DNA of 64,000 nt, taken from the NCBI GenBank assembly GCA_016721425.1, contig JADKID010000007.1, positions 62,001-126,000 on the forward strand, in the 5' to 3' direction. Within the stretch, counting starts at the first letter, position 1, and each line of letters opens with the position of its first letter. Below the pieces are notes generated by a model. It ran no database searches, was not told the origin of the DNA, and saw only the letters and a list, made by a program, of their open reading frames with translations. This stretch comes from Bryobacterales bacterium (GTDB lineage Bacteria; Acidobacteriota; Terriglobia; Bryobacterales; Bryobacteraceae). Positions 27,961-36,608 of the stretch are shown here, one piece after another. Made by a program: the position numbers and the translations under genes.

Positions 27961-29796
27961 TCACCAAAGGTAGTCCTTGGCGATCTTGCGCCGTTCATGA
28001 CCGTCCAGCACATGAACAACGCGTAGTTTCTTCAACTTAGACGGCGAGAGCTGGCCGATAGGCAGATAGATGATCTGGCGGCTCAAATGCGCGGCGATGG
28101 AGCGGAAAATGCTCCGCGGCGGTCGCGATGCCACGTACACGACGTGTTTTTCCACACAGTAGTCCAGGGCGGCCAGCAGCAGGCGCTCCGCTTTGGTCTC
28201 GGCGAAGTCGTAATCCGGGTCCCGCCAGACGTCGAACATGCGCCGCGGGGGCAGCACCATGGCGAAGCCGCCATACTCGGCGCGGCCGATGCCCGGTCCC
28301 ACCATGTGGTCAAAGGGCTGGGTGGCGTAGAAACACATATCGCTCTCATTCTGGTGTTCGCCCAGCCAGGTGGTCTGGTAGCTATAGCGACCCTGCCGGT
28401 CTTCGTCAAAGATCACCACCACGGCGCCCACGTCGCCCGATACCCGGTCCAGCTTGCGCACATAGATCTTGCCCTGATGCCAGTTGCGGATGGTCTCGCG
28501 GATGTCCACGCCATCATGCATCGAGGTGGTGAAGGGCTCCACGCGCACCCGATCCTCGCTCAGCAGGCTTTTGGCGCGGGATTTCAGAAACCGGCCATAG
28601 TCCTCGATCACAAGATCCTCTGGCGGATAGCTGCAGATCGAGGTCCCGTCCACCTGCTCTGCCCACTCCCCCGGCAGCGCCTCCTTAGGCCTCTGCTTCA
28701 ATCCGCGCGGCATCAGCCGCTGCTTCCTGCGCGGCAGGCGGCGGCGCAGCCGCATCTTCCGGCTGTGCAGGAAGACCTCGTTGGCGGAGAGATTGATGGT
28801 CTCCAGCTGGCAATGCGTCTGCTGCCAGCTATAGCTATTGGCGGCGCGCCAAACCTCCCACGCGAAGTTATCGTCTACGATGGAACGTGCCGCCACGGTG
28901 AGATCGTACAGTCCGGCCACCAGCTGGCTTTCCATTACGGCCAGGTTGCGCGTAAAGCGCGCCATCATGCGCCGCTGCCAGTGGGCGAGCTTTTCTCCGG
29001 TCTGGATCTGATAGCTGAGCTCGGCCTCCTTCAGCAGTCGCACCTGCCACGGGCGGCGGTCGATCGCGCTGGCGGGCCACTGTTCATCGCGCTGGCGATC
29101 GTACAGTTCCTGGTAGAAGGGCGCCTCCTGCGTGATCTCGGCCAGGCAGTCCGGATGGGGATTCAATAGTTCGGAGAACTGGAGCTTCCGCGGCGCCGGC
29201 GCCTCCTGCGGCTGCTCCATGGCGTCCAGCACGGCGTCAAAGAGATTCAGGCTCAGCGCGACAAACACGCGGCGCTCCGGATCAGTGCCTTGCAGGCGCC
29301 ACGCCATGGCCGCGGCATGATCGGCCATCTCGTCGTTGCGCGGCTGCGGATGGAGCCGGTAGGCCTCCACGAAGGCGCCATGCGAGATGGAGTGCAACGC
29401 GTAGGAATCGGGATACAGATCCGGCAAATGGGGCCGGTCAATGGCGTCGGGTTCCAGGAAGAGCACCTCGGCGTAGATCTCCCGCGCCGTGCGCAGCGCC
29501 TCGACAAACGGATCGCCGGGCTCTACCACGATGTAGACGCCGCGGTCGCTTTCCGCCTCCTCCGGATACATCACCACCGACATCTCCGGCAGACGGTCCA
29601 CTGCCTCCATATACAGCGGCTTCAGCCACCCGGGCAGCTCCACCGCCACCACGTCCGGACGCTCGTCCAGCAGCGCCTGGCGCAGCGCGGCGGCAAATTC
29701 GATGCGGCCCGGTACCACCGGGAAATAGCGCAGATGCCCGCGGCGCAGGCTGAGGATCTCGTCCCGATCCTGGGGCAAATCAGCGCCGCCGGACAT
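27961..29796 (-). CDS. 611-residue partner protein of MoxR-like ATPase, unknown function
   Basis: Overlaps the AAA+ gene by 17 bases, so the two are co-expressed. Residues ~20-180 (VVPGRIEFAAALRQALLDE, RPDVVAVELPG, MSVVMYPEE, GVYIVVEPGDPFVEALRTAR) resemble the start of the TraB/ChaN/EreA-like fold, in which a PDVVAVEL strand is typical. Residues ~180-400 are mostly helical with a very basic stretch (KMRLRRRLPRRKQRL). Residues ~400-611 are alpha/beta (GAVVVIFDEDRQGRYSYQTT, VEKHVVYVASRPPRSIF, IIYLPIGQLSPSKLKKLRVV). No vWA MIDAS motif (DxSxS), signal peptide or membrane helix is seen. A client, effector or scaffold of the ATPase is likely; biochemical function cannot be assigned. Confidence 0.8.
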   Translation of the reverse strand: MSGGADLPQDRDEILSLRRGHLRYFPVVPGRIEFAAALRQALLDERPDVVAVELPGWLKPLYMEAVDRLPEMSVVMYPEEAESDRGVYIVVEPGDPFVEALRTAREIYAEVLFLEPDAIDRPHLPDLYPDSYALHSISHGAFVEAYRLHPQPRNDEMADHAAAMAWRLQGTDPERRVFVALSLNLFDAVLDAMEQPQEAPAPRKLQFSELLNPHPDCLAEITQEAPFYQELYDRQRDEQWPASAIDRRPWQVRLLKEAELSYQIQTGEKLAHWQRRMMARFTRNLAVMESQLVAGLYDLTVAARSIVDDNFAWEVWRAANSYSWQQTHCQLETINLSANEVFLHSRKMRLRRRLPRRKQRLMPRGLKQRPKEALPGEWAEQVDGTSICSYPPEDLVIEDYGRFLKSRAKSLLSEDRVRVEPFTTSMHDGVDIRETIRNWHQGKIYVRKLDRVSGDVGAVVVIFDEDRQGRYSYQTTWLGEHQNESDMCFYATQPFDHMVGPGIGRAEYGGFAMVLPPRRMFDVWRDPDYDFAETKAERLLLAALDYCVEKHVVYVASRPPRSIFRSIAAHLSRQIIYLPIGQLSPSKLKKLRVVHVLDGHERRKIAKDYLW

Positions 29797-30607
29797 AGCG
29801 CAGCGCTTCCTCCCCGAGGATCTGGCGGATGGAGAACTGGAGCGCCTCGGTCGAGTCCGAGAGTCCTTCCAGGCCCGCCATCAGCTTGATGGCATAGCGG
29901 CCGATGTTGATGCCGTCGCGCACCGTGTAGCGCTCTTCGCTGGCATGCGCCTGCTGAAGGAACTCGGTGACGTAGTCCAAAATGCGGTCTTCTGCGAAGG
30001 GCAGATTCTCGCGCAGGATGGCCAGCTCTTCGTCCCGCTCGGGGAAGTCGATCAGGATCTGCGGCTGGAGCCGCGAATGGATGTATTCAGGCAGGTCAAA
30101 CGTGGAGCTGTCGTCGTTCATGGTGGCCACCATGCGGAACAGCGGGTGCGCCTTGATCTTGATGCCGGCCACGATACTCTCCACATAGCGCCGCGTGTCG
30201 AGAAGCGGGGCGAGGCTCGCCCAGCTCTTTTCAGACATGCGGTTGCCCTCGTCGAGAATGGCGATGCCGCCGCGCAGCATCGCCGTCACCAGCGGCGAGG
30301 CGACATAGCGCAACTGGCCCGGCCCCTCGATGACCGGCTGCACAATCAGATCTTCCGGGCGCGTGTCGACGGTGGCCTGCATGATATAGACCTCGCGGCC
30401 CAACCGCGCGGCGGCGGCATAGGCCAGCGTCGTCTTGCCCACTCCGGGCTTGCCCACTAGCCGCGGGTTCATGGGCACGTCGGAATCATCCACCACCAGC
30501 CACGACGCCAGCAGTTGGCGGAGGACTTCGTCCTGGCCAACCCAGCGCACGGCGAGCTGATCGGGATGGGCCAAATGCAGGGGTACGCCTTCGATGTCGA
30601 CAATCAT
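29780..30607 (-). CDS. MoxR-like AAA+ ATPase
   Basis: A 275-residue single-domain AAA+ ATPase of the MoxR/dynein-midasin type. Walker A is GKPGVGKT at 52-59, Walker B IAILDEGNR, sensor 1 MVATMNDD, and the arginine region is HSRLQPQILIDFPERDEE. MoxR proteins usually work with a vWA-domain protein as metal-insertion or assembly chaperones; here the partner encoded downstream with a 17-base overlap lacks a recognisable vWA. GAGAGG precedes ATG 30607. The gene is divergent (29 bases apart) from the zinc-ribbon gene at 30637. Confidence 0.9.
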   Translation of the reverse strand: MIVDIEGVPLHLAHPDQLAVRWVGQDEVLRQLLASWLVVDDSDVPMNPRLVGKPGVGKTTLAYAAAARLGREVYIMQATVDTRPEDLIVQPVIEGPGQLRYVASPLVTAMLRGGIAILDEGNRMSEKSWASLAPLLDTRRYVESIVAGIKIKAHPLFRMVATMNDDSSTFDLPEYIHSRLQPQILIDFPERDEELAILRENLPFAEDRILDYVTEFLQQAHASEERYTVRDGINIGRYAIKLMAGLEGLSDSTEALQFSIRQILGEEALRYVRRR

Positions 30608-30636
30608 CCTCTCTATTGTGCTAAAACCAGCGTCGG

Positions 30637-31284
30637 ATGCCTAACATTGTTTGCGCCGTCTGCGGCGCCCACTCCGAGCAGCCACTGGCGCAGCCCGTTG
30701 AGCCGCGTGAGCCGCCCGATTTCGACACCCGTCCCGGAGAGCCGCTGCGCTCCACGCTTTCGCACTGGCTGCAATCCTGCCCGCACTGCGAATACGCCGC
30801 GCCGGAACTGAGCTATGCGCCGGAAGGCGTGGCCGTACTGGTGCGGTCTGACGAATACGGTCAGTGTGTGGGGCCGTTTCTCAAGCACGCGTTTCTCCTC
30901 GATCAGCTCGGCCATCATGCCGACGCCGGTTGGATGGCCCTGCAGGGCGCTTGGTTCTTCGACGACTCCGGCGATGGCGGCCTCGCTCTGGGGTGCCGCA
31001 CCGTGGCTCTCCAGTTCTGGAAGAAGGGCAAGGCGGCAGGACAGAACTTCGCCGAGACCGTGCCTGAGGAGTTCGCGCTGGTCACAGACATTCTGCGGCG
31101 GTCCGGTATGTTCCAGGACGCGCTGGGGACCTGCCTCGACGCGCTGGAAGATGAGGAACTGCCGCCCATCATCGAGGATATGCTGCGCATGCAGAAGTCT
31201 TTCATTGAGAAGCAGGACTACAGCCGGCACTCCCTGGCGGAACTGCCGGACCGGCCTGCTGGCTCGACGAGGGTGACACTATGA
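30637..31284 (+). CDS. DUF2225-like zinc-ribbon protein of unknown function
   Basis: A 215-residue cytoplasmic protein. The N-terminus carries two zinc-knuckle pairs, CAVCG (residues 6-10) and CPHC (about 49-52), the arrangement seen in DUF2225 proteins. The remainder is helical and TPR-like (FLKHAFLLDQLGHHADAGWM, LGCRTVALQFWKKGKAA, LVTDILRRSGMFQDALGTCL). Translation is coupled to the next gene through ATGA. It lies back to back with the MoxR-like ATPase gene and might be co-regulated with it from the 29-base divergent spacer. Function unknown. Confidence 0.72.
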   Translation: MPNIVCAVCGAHSEQPLAQPVEPREPPDFDTRPGEPLRSTLSHWLQSCPHCEYAAPELSYAPEGVAVLVRSDEYGQCVGPFLKHAFLLDQLGHHADAGWMALQGAWFFDDSGDGGLALGCRTVALQFWKKGKAAGQNFAETVPEEFALVTDILRRSGMFQDALGTCLDALEDEELPPIIEDMLRMQKSFIEKQDYSRHSLAELPDRPAGSTRVTL

Positions 31285-32099
31285 ACCGGCGGGCGTTTCT
31301 GCTCAGCGCTGCCGCCATAACAGCCGCGCCCAATGCGAAGCTGCGCATCGGCGTGATGGACGGCGTTGTGAGCAAACGCAGCGACCCTGCCGCCGTGGGC
31401 ATGGCGAAACGTCTGGGGCTGGAGGGCTTGCAGGTGACGCTCGGCGCCGCCGCTCCGGGCCAGCCGTTGCCGCTCTCCGATGGCACCTTGCAAGCCCGGT
31501 TTCTGGCGGAGTCACGGGTGCACGGCGTGCCGCTGGTTTCCACCTATATCGACATCCTGCACACGCACTGCCTGAAGAGCGACACCGAGGCGCTACGCCG
31601 AGCCGTGGAGGGCATAGAGATCACGCGCAGGCTGGGTGCGAAGATTCTCATGCTGGTCTTCTTCGGCAAGTGTGCGCTGAACAACCGCGCGGAGATGGAT
31701 GCCGTCGTGGGGCCGCTGAAGGAGTTGGCGCCGCACGCGGAAAAGGCCGGCGTCGTGCTCGGTTTCGAGAACGTCATCCCGGCGGCCGACAATCTGCGCA
31801 TCCTCGATCAGGTGGGCTCGCGCGCCTTGCAGGTGTTCTACGACATCGGCAACGCCACCAATCTGGGCGGCTGGGCGCCTGCGGAGGAGATCCGCGCCAT
31901 GGGCCGCCAGCGGATCTGCCAGTTCCACTTCAAAGACAAGGGCTATCTGGGCGAAGGGAAGGTGGACGTGAAGGCCGCGCTGGCGGCGATCAGCGAGATC
32001 GGCTTTGGAGGGCAGATCGTGCTGGAGACCGGTGCGCCCTCCAAGGACATCGAGGCGGATCTGCGGCGCAACGTGGCGTACCTGCGCGGGTTGCTCTGA
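31281..32099 (+). CDS. sugar phosphate isomerase/epimerase (TIM barrel)
   Basis: Xylose-isomerase-like TIM-barrel protein, 272 residues, with an N-terminal export signal carrying twin Arg (MNRRAFLLSAAAITAAPNAK). Strands and metal-site residues of the family are visible: LRIGVMDGVVS, GAKILMLVFFGK, GVVLGFENVIPAADN (Glu ligand), ALQVFYDIGNATNL (Asp), ICQFHFKDKGYLGEG (His) and GGQIVLETGAPS (Glu). Such exported family members are abundant in Acidobacteria and Planctomycetes and act on sugars or cyclitols, but the substrate is unknown. It overlaps the zinc-ribbon gene by ATGA. Confidence 0.88.
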   Translation: MNRRAFLLSAAAITAAPNAKLRIGVMDGVVSKRSDPAAVGMAKRLGLEGLQVTLGAAAPGQPLPLSDGTLQARFLAESRVHGVPLVSTYIDILHTHCLKSDTEALRRAVEGIEITRRLGAKILMLVFFGKCALNNRAEMDAVVGPLKELAPHAEKAGVVLGFENVIPAADNLRILDQVGSRALQVFYDIGNATNLGGWAPAEEIRAMGRQRICQFHFKDKGYLGEGKVDVKAALAAISEIGFGGQIVLETGAPSKDIEADLRRNVAYLRGLL

Positions 32100-32172
32100 C
32101 TCTGGCTGCAAGCCCGCTCCCGGTTGTATGCTGGCTGCGAGCAATTCGTATATTCCCATCTGGAGGTTTGAT

Positions 32173-33111
32173 TTGCCCTCGCTCGCCGGCCACCTGAAGA
32201 TCCTGCGCGTCAGCCACTGGGTGAAGAACGTCTTCGTCCTGCCGGGCGTCCTGGTGGCGCTGGCGTTGGATCGCGGCCGCCTCACCGCGTTGCTCCCGCT
32301 GCATGTCCTTTGGGGCCTGCTGGCCATCGGGTTGGTGGCCTCATCCAACTACGTTCTGAACGAGATTCTGGACTCTGATTCGGACCGCGCCCACCCCGTG
32401 AAATGCCATCGCCCGATCCCGATGGGGCAGGTCAGCGTGCCGCTCGCGTGGCTGCAATGGATCGTCTGCGCGCTCTGCGGCATGGCCCTGGGCGCAGCGC
32501 TCGATTGGCACCTGGCCGGCGTACTGGCCGTCTTCTGGTTGATGGCCTGCGTCTACAATGTGCGCCCGCTGCGAGCGAAAGACCGGCCCTATCTGGACGT
32601 TCTTCTGGAGGGTTTCAACAATCCGCTGCGCATGCTCGCCGGCTGGTATCTGACAGGCAGCGAGGCACTTCCGGTCCTCTCCCTTCTCTTCAGCTACTGG
32701 ATGGCGGGCTGCTACTTCATGGCGGTGAAACGGCTCGCCGAATACCGCATGATTGCCAACCCGCAGCGCAGCGCCGCATACCGCAAGTCGTTTGAGTGGT
32801 ACACAGAGCCGCGCCTGCTGGTATCCATCCTCTTCTATGCCACATGCTCGATGCTCTTCTTCGGCGCCTTCCTCATGCGTTACCGGATGGAAATGGTGTT
32901 GAGCTTCCCTCTGGTCGCCATCGTGATGGCTGCTTATCTGCACATGGGATTCGAGCCCGATAGCGCTGCGCAGCGGCCCGAGAAGCTCTATCGCGACCCA
33001 CTCCTAATGACCGCCATCGCCGCGTGCGGGCTGGTGATGGGCCTGCTTCTGTTCGTGGACATCCCGCTACTCTACCGGGTCTTCCCTCCCACCTCGCCGC
33101 GGTGGCCATAG
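32173..33111 (+). CDS. UbiA-family prenyltransferase (decaprenyl-phosphate phosphoribosyltransferase-like)
   Basis: Polytopic membrane enzyme of about 312 residues. I place the start at TTG 32173, six bases after GGAGG (32162-32166); ATG 32128 lacks such a site. The first conserved motif is LKILRVSHWVKNVFVLPGV, and the Asp-rich motif NYVLNEILDSDSDRAHPVK is that of the DPPRS (Rv3806c-like) branch of UbiA, which transfers phosphoribose to polyprenyl phosphate. A second motif, DRPYLDVLLEGFNNPLRMLA, follows at about 140-160. Nine or so membrane segments can be counted. The downstream GT39-like gene starts 4 bases later, so the pair may build and use a polyprenyl-linked sugar donor. Confidence 0.85.
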   Translation: MPSLAGHLKILRVSHWVKNVFVLPGVLVALALDRGRLTALLPLHVLWGLLAIGLVASSNYVLNEILDSDSDRAHPVKCHRPIPMGQVSVPLAWLQWIVCALCGMALGAALDWHLAGVLAVFWLMACVYNVRPLRAKDRPYLDVLLEGFNNPLRMLAGWYLTGSEALPVLSLLFSYWMAGCYFMAVKRLAEYRMIANPQRSAAYRKSFEWYTEPRLLVSILFYATCSMLFFGAFLMRYRMEMVLSFPLVAIVMAAYLHMGFEPDSAAQRPEKLYRDPLLMTAIAACGLVMGLLLFVDIPLLYRVFPPTSPRWP

Positions 33112-33115
33112 GCAC

Positions 33116-34765
33116 ATGCCGCCTTCCTGGAAAAGCCCGTTCGTCCTCTGCGCCACCGCGCTGCTCGCAGTCTGCGCCGCGCTTCAAGTGGGCTCGATCC
33201 GGCAGGAGTCGCAGACGTGGGACGAGGCGGTGGAAATCGCCGGCGGATACCGCTACCTTAAAACCGGCGAGAACCGGTTCTTTTTGGAGCATCCGCCGCT
33301 GGGCCGCATCCTCGTCGCGTTGCCGCTGCTGCTGCTGGATCCCGCGCTGCCCGCGAGCGAAGCGCAGGGGCACATTGCCTACGGGGCTGATTTTCTCTAC
33401 CGCAATCGCGTCCCCGCCGACACCATGCTGTCGGCCGCACGCAGCGTCACCATCGCCGTCACACTGGCCTTGGGACTCGCCCTCGCCATGTGGGTGAAAC
33501 GGAAATGGGGCGCGACGGCGGCGCTCTTCGCGCTGGCTCTTTATGTATTCGACCCCAACATCCTCGCGCAGGGGCGCTACACAAAGTCTGGCCTGCTGCT
33601 GACCCTGCTGTGCTTTCTGGCGTGTGTAGCATGGTCGGAATACTTGGAGCAGCCCGCGCGAGCATGGCTGCTCGCCACCGGGATTCTGTTCGGTCTCGCG
33701 ATCTCGACGAAGTACTCGGCCGCGTTTCTCTTGCCGGCATTCGCTGTCTTGGCACTGGTTCACGGCTGGTGCAGCGGCGTTTATCCGTGGCGAGCCTGGA
33801 TGCGAGCACTCTGCGTTGTTTCCGGCATTGGCGCCATCCTCCTGCTTTCGATGTTCGCGCCGGAAGGTAAAGCACTTCTGCCTCGGACCCGCGGCAGCCT
33901 GGCCGGGTGGGGACCCGCCGAATCACTGCGGTCCCAGGTGGATCAGAGCACCCTCACGGGCCGCGCCATCGCCTTCACCGGCGCGCATCTCGGCTGGCGG
34001 CGCCACACCATGCTGGTCGGCATGGCAGAGTTCGCCGCCTACAACCAGCGCGGCCACGAAGCCTATCTGCTGGGCATGCACTCCCCCAAAGGCTGGTGGT
34101 ACTTCTTTCCAGTGGCGTTCGCCGTGAAGACACCGGTGGCGTCTCTCGCGCTGATACTGCTGGCCCTGCTCACCGCCCGAAGGACGAGGCTGCGCCAAGT
34201 TCCGTTCGCCGTCTGGACCATGGCAGTGCCGCTCGCGATCTATGTCGCCATCTGCTTCATGAGCCACGTGGACACCGGCCTGCGTCACCTCCTGCCTGCC
34301 TATCCATTCCTGTTTGCGCTCATGGGCGCTGCGCTGAGCTCCGTCCCGTGGCGGTGGCCCGCCATTGTGCTCGTCTGTTTGGCGGCCGTCGAGACCATGG
34401 CCGTGTATCCTCACTTCACCGCGTTCTTTAACGTGGCCGCCGGCGGTCCGGCCCAAGGCCCGCGCTATCTGGTGGACTCCAGCCTGGATTGGGGGCAGGA
34501 CCTGAAGAAGCTCAAACGGTACATGGACGAACAGGGAATTGAGCAGGTCCGTCTCGCCTACTTCGGCACAGCCGAGCCAGAATACTACGGCATCCGTTCC
34601 GTGCCCTTGATTGCGCAAAAAGACGCAAATAGTGGCGGTGTAGTGGCAGTTAGCGCGACATTTCTGCACGGTTTGTACGTGCCTGAGTCCCGTTACGCCT
34701 GGCTGCGGCAGCGTACGCCAAGCGCCCGCATCGGCTACTCGATCTACGTCTACGATCTGCGCTAG
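33116..34765 (+). CDS. GT39-like polyprenyl-phosphate-sugar glycosyltransferase
   Basis: A 549-residue inner-membrane protein with about ten hydrophobic segments. The first periplasmic loop has SQTWDEAVEIAGGYRYLKTG followed by RFFLEHPPLGRILV. The DE and HPP residues are the signature of the PMT/ArnT (GT39/GT83) superfamily of dolichyl/undecaprenyl-phosphate-sugar transferases. Later loops contain SHVDTGLRHLLPAYPF and YLVDSSLDWGQDLKKLKRYM, often seen in bacterial GT39-like proteins. It directly follows the UbiA-family gene. Its acceptor is unknown. A 4-base convergent overlap (CTAG) joins it to the next gene. Confidence 0.85.
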   Translation: MPPSWKSPFVLCATALLAVCAALQVGSIRQESQTWDEAVEIAGGYRYLKTGENRFFLEHPPLGRILVALPLLLLDPALPASEAQGHIAYGADFLYRNRVPADTMLSAARSVTIAVTLALGLALAMWVKRKWGATAALFALALYVFDPNILAQGRYTKSGLLLTLLCFLACVAWSEYLEQPARAWLLATGILFGLAISTKYSAAFLLPAFAVLALVHGWCSGVYPWRAWMRALCVVSGIGAILLLSMFAPEGKALLPRTRGSLAGWGPAESLRSQVDQSTLTGRAIAFTGAHLGWRRHTMLVGMAEFAAYNQRGHEAYLLGMHSPKGWWYFFPVAFAVKTPVASLALILLALLTARRTRLRQVPFAVWTMAVPLAIYVAICFMSHVDTGLRHLLPAYPFLFALMGAALSSVPWRWPAIVLVCLAAVETMAVYPHFTAFFNVAAGGPAQGPRYLVDSSLDWGQDLKKLKRYMDEQGIEQVRLAYFGTAEPEYYGIRSVPLIAQKDANSGGVVAVSATFLHGLYVPESRYAWLRQRTPSARIGYSIYVYDLR

Positions 34766-35211
34766 CGCCCGGCCTGCAACGCCGCCAGCAGCGCCTGCGG
34801 TTCCGGCGTGCTCAGTAACACCGCGTATCCCTCGCTGGTCGGCAGGTAAAGCACGCTGTCCCGCGTCGTGAGAAAGGCCAGCGCTTTGCCGCCGTTCTTC
34901 AGCCGGAACCAACCCGACGAGTAGCCCGGCATCCCGATGCCGTTGGTGCGCCACGAGAGCGCGTACTCCCTCTCCGTATTCAGGTTCAGCACACGCGCCT
35001 GTTCCAGCCGCAGCGCGCCTCGCGGCACCAGCCGGCCGTAGAGGTCCCCGCGGATGCGGAGACCCTCGGCGGAGACCTCGAACGTCGAATACCTGGACGA
35101 ATAGAAGATGTAGCCGAACAGGAACAAGAGGCCCACCAGGAGGAGCGCGATGGCCGCAGTGGTCCAGGGCGATCCGGCGCCGGCAGGCACGATGGGGAAG
35201 ACCTGTTTCAT
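34762..35211 (-). CDS. membrane protein with bacterial PH-like domain
   Basis: A 149-residue protein with one N-terminal membrane helix (TTAAIALLLVGLLFLFGYIF) and a beta-rich C-terminal region (STFEVSAEGLRIRGDLYG, LRLEQARVLNL, YSSGWFRLKNGGKALAFLTT) resembling bacterial PH domains, where such helices and beta-barrels are combined. The start overlaps the dipeptidase stop (ATGA), so the two are translationally coupled. Function unknown; a structural or regulatory role at the membrane is likely. Confidence 0.72.
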   Translation of the reverse strand: MKQVFPIVPAGAGSPWTTAAIALLLVGLLFLFGYIFYSSRYSTFEVSAEGLRIRGDLYGRLVPRGALRLEQARVLNLNTEREYALSWRTNGIGMPGYSSGWFRLKNGGKALAFLTTRDSVLYLPTSEGYAVLLSTPEPQALLAALQAGR

Positions 35212-36563
35212 GCCCCGAGTCGCTCCAGGTAGCGGATGACAGCATCAATGCCCTGGTAGAAGTTCGGCAAGTGGAACTTCTCGTTCGGCGAGTGCAGATT
35301 ATCGTCCGGCAGGCCGAAGCCCATCAGCACGCTCGGCATCGCCATATGCGTCAGGAACAGGCCGACAATCGGAATGGAGCCGCCGCTGCGCATGTAGACG
35401 GTCTTGCGGCCGAACACCTCTTCCATCGCGAGCGCCGATTCGCGGATGAACGAGTTGTCCGGATCCACCAGCGACGGGCCCGCGCCGTGCAGCAGCTTAA
35501 ACTCCGCCGTCACACCGCGCGGCGTCACGTTCTTCACCGCTTCCTGCAACTGCGCGATGGCCTCCTCCGGCCGCATGTCGGCCACCAGACGCATGGAGAG
35601 CTTGGCCACGGCGCGGGCAGGGATCACGGTCTTGGCGCCATCGCCGGTGAAGCCGCCGCGAATGCCGTGCACCTCCAGCGTGGGCCGCGCCCAGGTGCGG
35701 TCAAACACGGAGAAGCCCGGCTCGCCCGTCAGCGCGACAGAGCCCACTTCCTTTTCCAGATACGCCGCCTCATCGAACGGCAGGCTCGCCCAGGCCTCTT
35801 TCTCTGCCGGCGCCGGCGGCAGCACGCGGTCATAGAATCCGGGGATGGTGATGTGGCCGTCCCGGTCTTTCAACGCGCAGAGGATCTCGGCGATGGCCAT
35901 GATGGGATTCGGCGCGGCGCCACCGTACACGCCGCTGTGCAGATCCTGCCGCGCGCCCTGCACGGCCAGTTCGCCATACACGATGCCGCGCAGTCCGGTG
36001 CAGATGGTGGGCATCCCCTCGGCGAACATCTCGCTGTCGCAGATCACAACCGCATCGGCCGCCAGTTGCGCCGGCTTTTCACTCACGTATTTCTCGATCG
36101 TCTCACCGCCCGATTCCTCTTCGCCCTCGATCAGGAACTTCACGTTGATGGGCAGCTTGCCGTCGCGCTGCATAATCCACTCCACGGCCTTCACCAGAAT
36201 CCACGTCTGGCCCTTGTCGTCGGTGGCGCCGCGGGCATAGATGTTGTTGTCGCGAATCTCGGGCTCGAAAGGCGGAGACTTCCACTCCTCCAGCGGATCG
36301 GCCGGCTGCACATCGTAGTGGCCGTAGAGCAGCAGCGTGGGCTTGCCGGGCGCGCCCAGCCACTCGCCGTACACCAGCGGATGATGCGCGCGGTGGATCA
36401 ACTCGGTGCGCGTCATTCCGGCCCGCTGCAGGGCCGCCTCGATGTAGGCCGCCGCGCGGTCCATATCCGGCTTGTTCTCCGGCAGCGTGCTGATGCTGGG
36501 GATCTTCAGCAGTTCGATGAGCTGCGCCAGCGCCTCTTTCTTGAAGCTATTGAGATCGGGCAT
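35208..36563 (-). CDS. M20-family dipeptidase
   Basis: Zinc peptidase of about 451 residues from ATG 36563 (MPDLNSFKKEALAQLIELLK), preceded by AAAGG; longer open frame upstream is non-coding and overlaps the divergent YyaL gene. The metal-binding motifs are LLLYGHYDVQPADP (His, Asp), YARGATDDKGQ (Asp bridging) and LIEGEEESGGE (catalytic and ligand Glu). A lid domain lies in the middle (GGFTGDGAKTVIPARAVAKL). Hydrolyses dipeptides or N-acyl amino acids in the cytoplasm. The PH-like protein gene follows with overlapping ATGA. Confidence 0.94.
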   Translation of the reverse strand: MPDLNSFKKEALAQLIELLKIPSISTLPENKPDMDRAAAYIEAALQRAGMTRTELIHRAHHPLVYGEWLGAPGKPTLLLYGHYDVQPADPLEEWKSPPFEPEIRDNNIYARGATDDKGQTWILVKAVEWIMQRDGKLPINVKFLIEGEEESGGETIEKYVSEKPAQLAADAVVICDSEMFAEGMPTICTGLRGIVYGELAVQGARQDLHSGVYGGAAPNPIMAIAEILCALKDRDGHITIPGFYDRVLPPAPAEKEAWASLPFDEAAYLEKEVGSVALTGEPGFSVFDRTWARPTLEVHGIRGGFTGDGAKTVIPARAVAKLSMRLVADMRPEEAIAQLQEAVKNVTPRGVTAEFKLLHGAGPSLVDPDNSFIRESALAMEEVFGRKTVYMRSGGSIPIVGLFLTHMAMPSVLMGFGLPDDNLHSPNEKFHLPNFYQGIDAVIRYLERLGA

Positions 36564-36608
36564 GAATCCAACCTTTCGTCCGCTAGAATATCGCTCCCGC
36601 CCCCCTCT

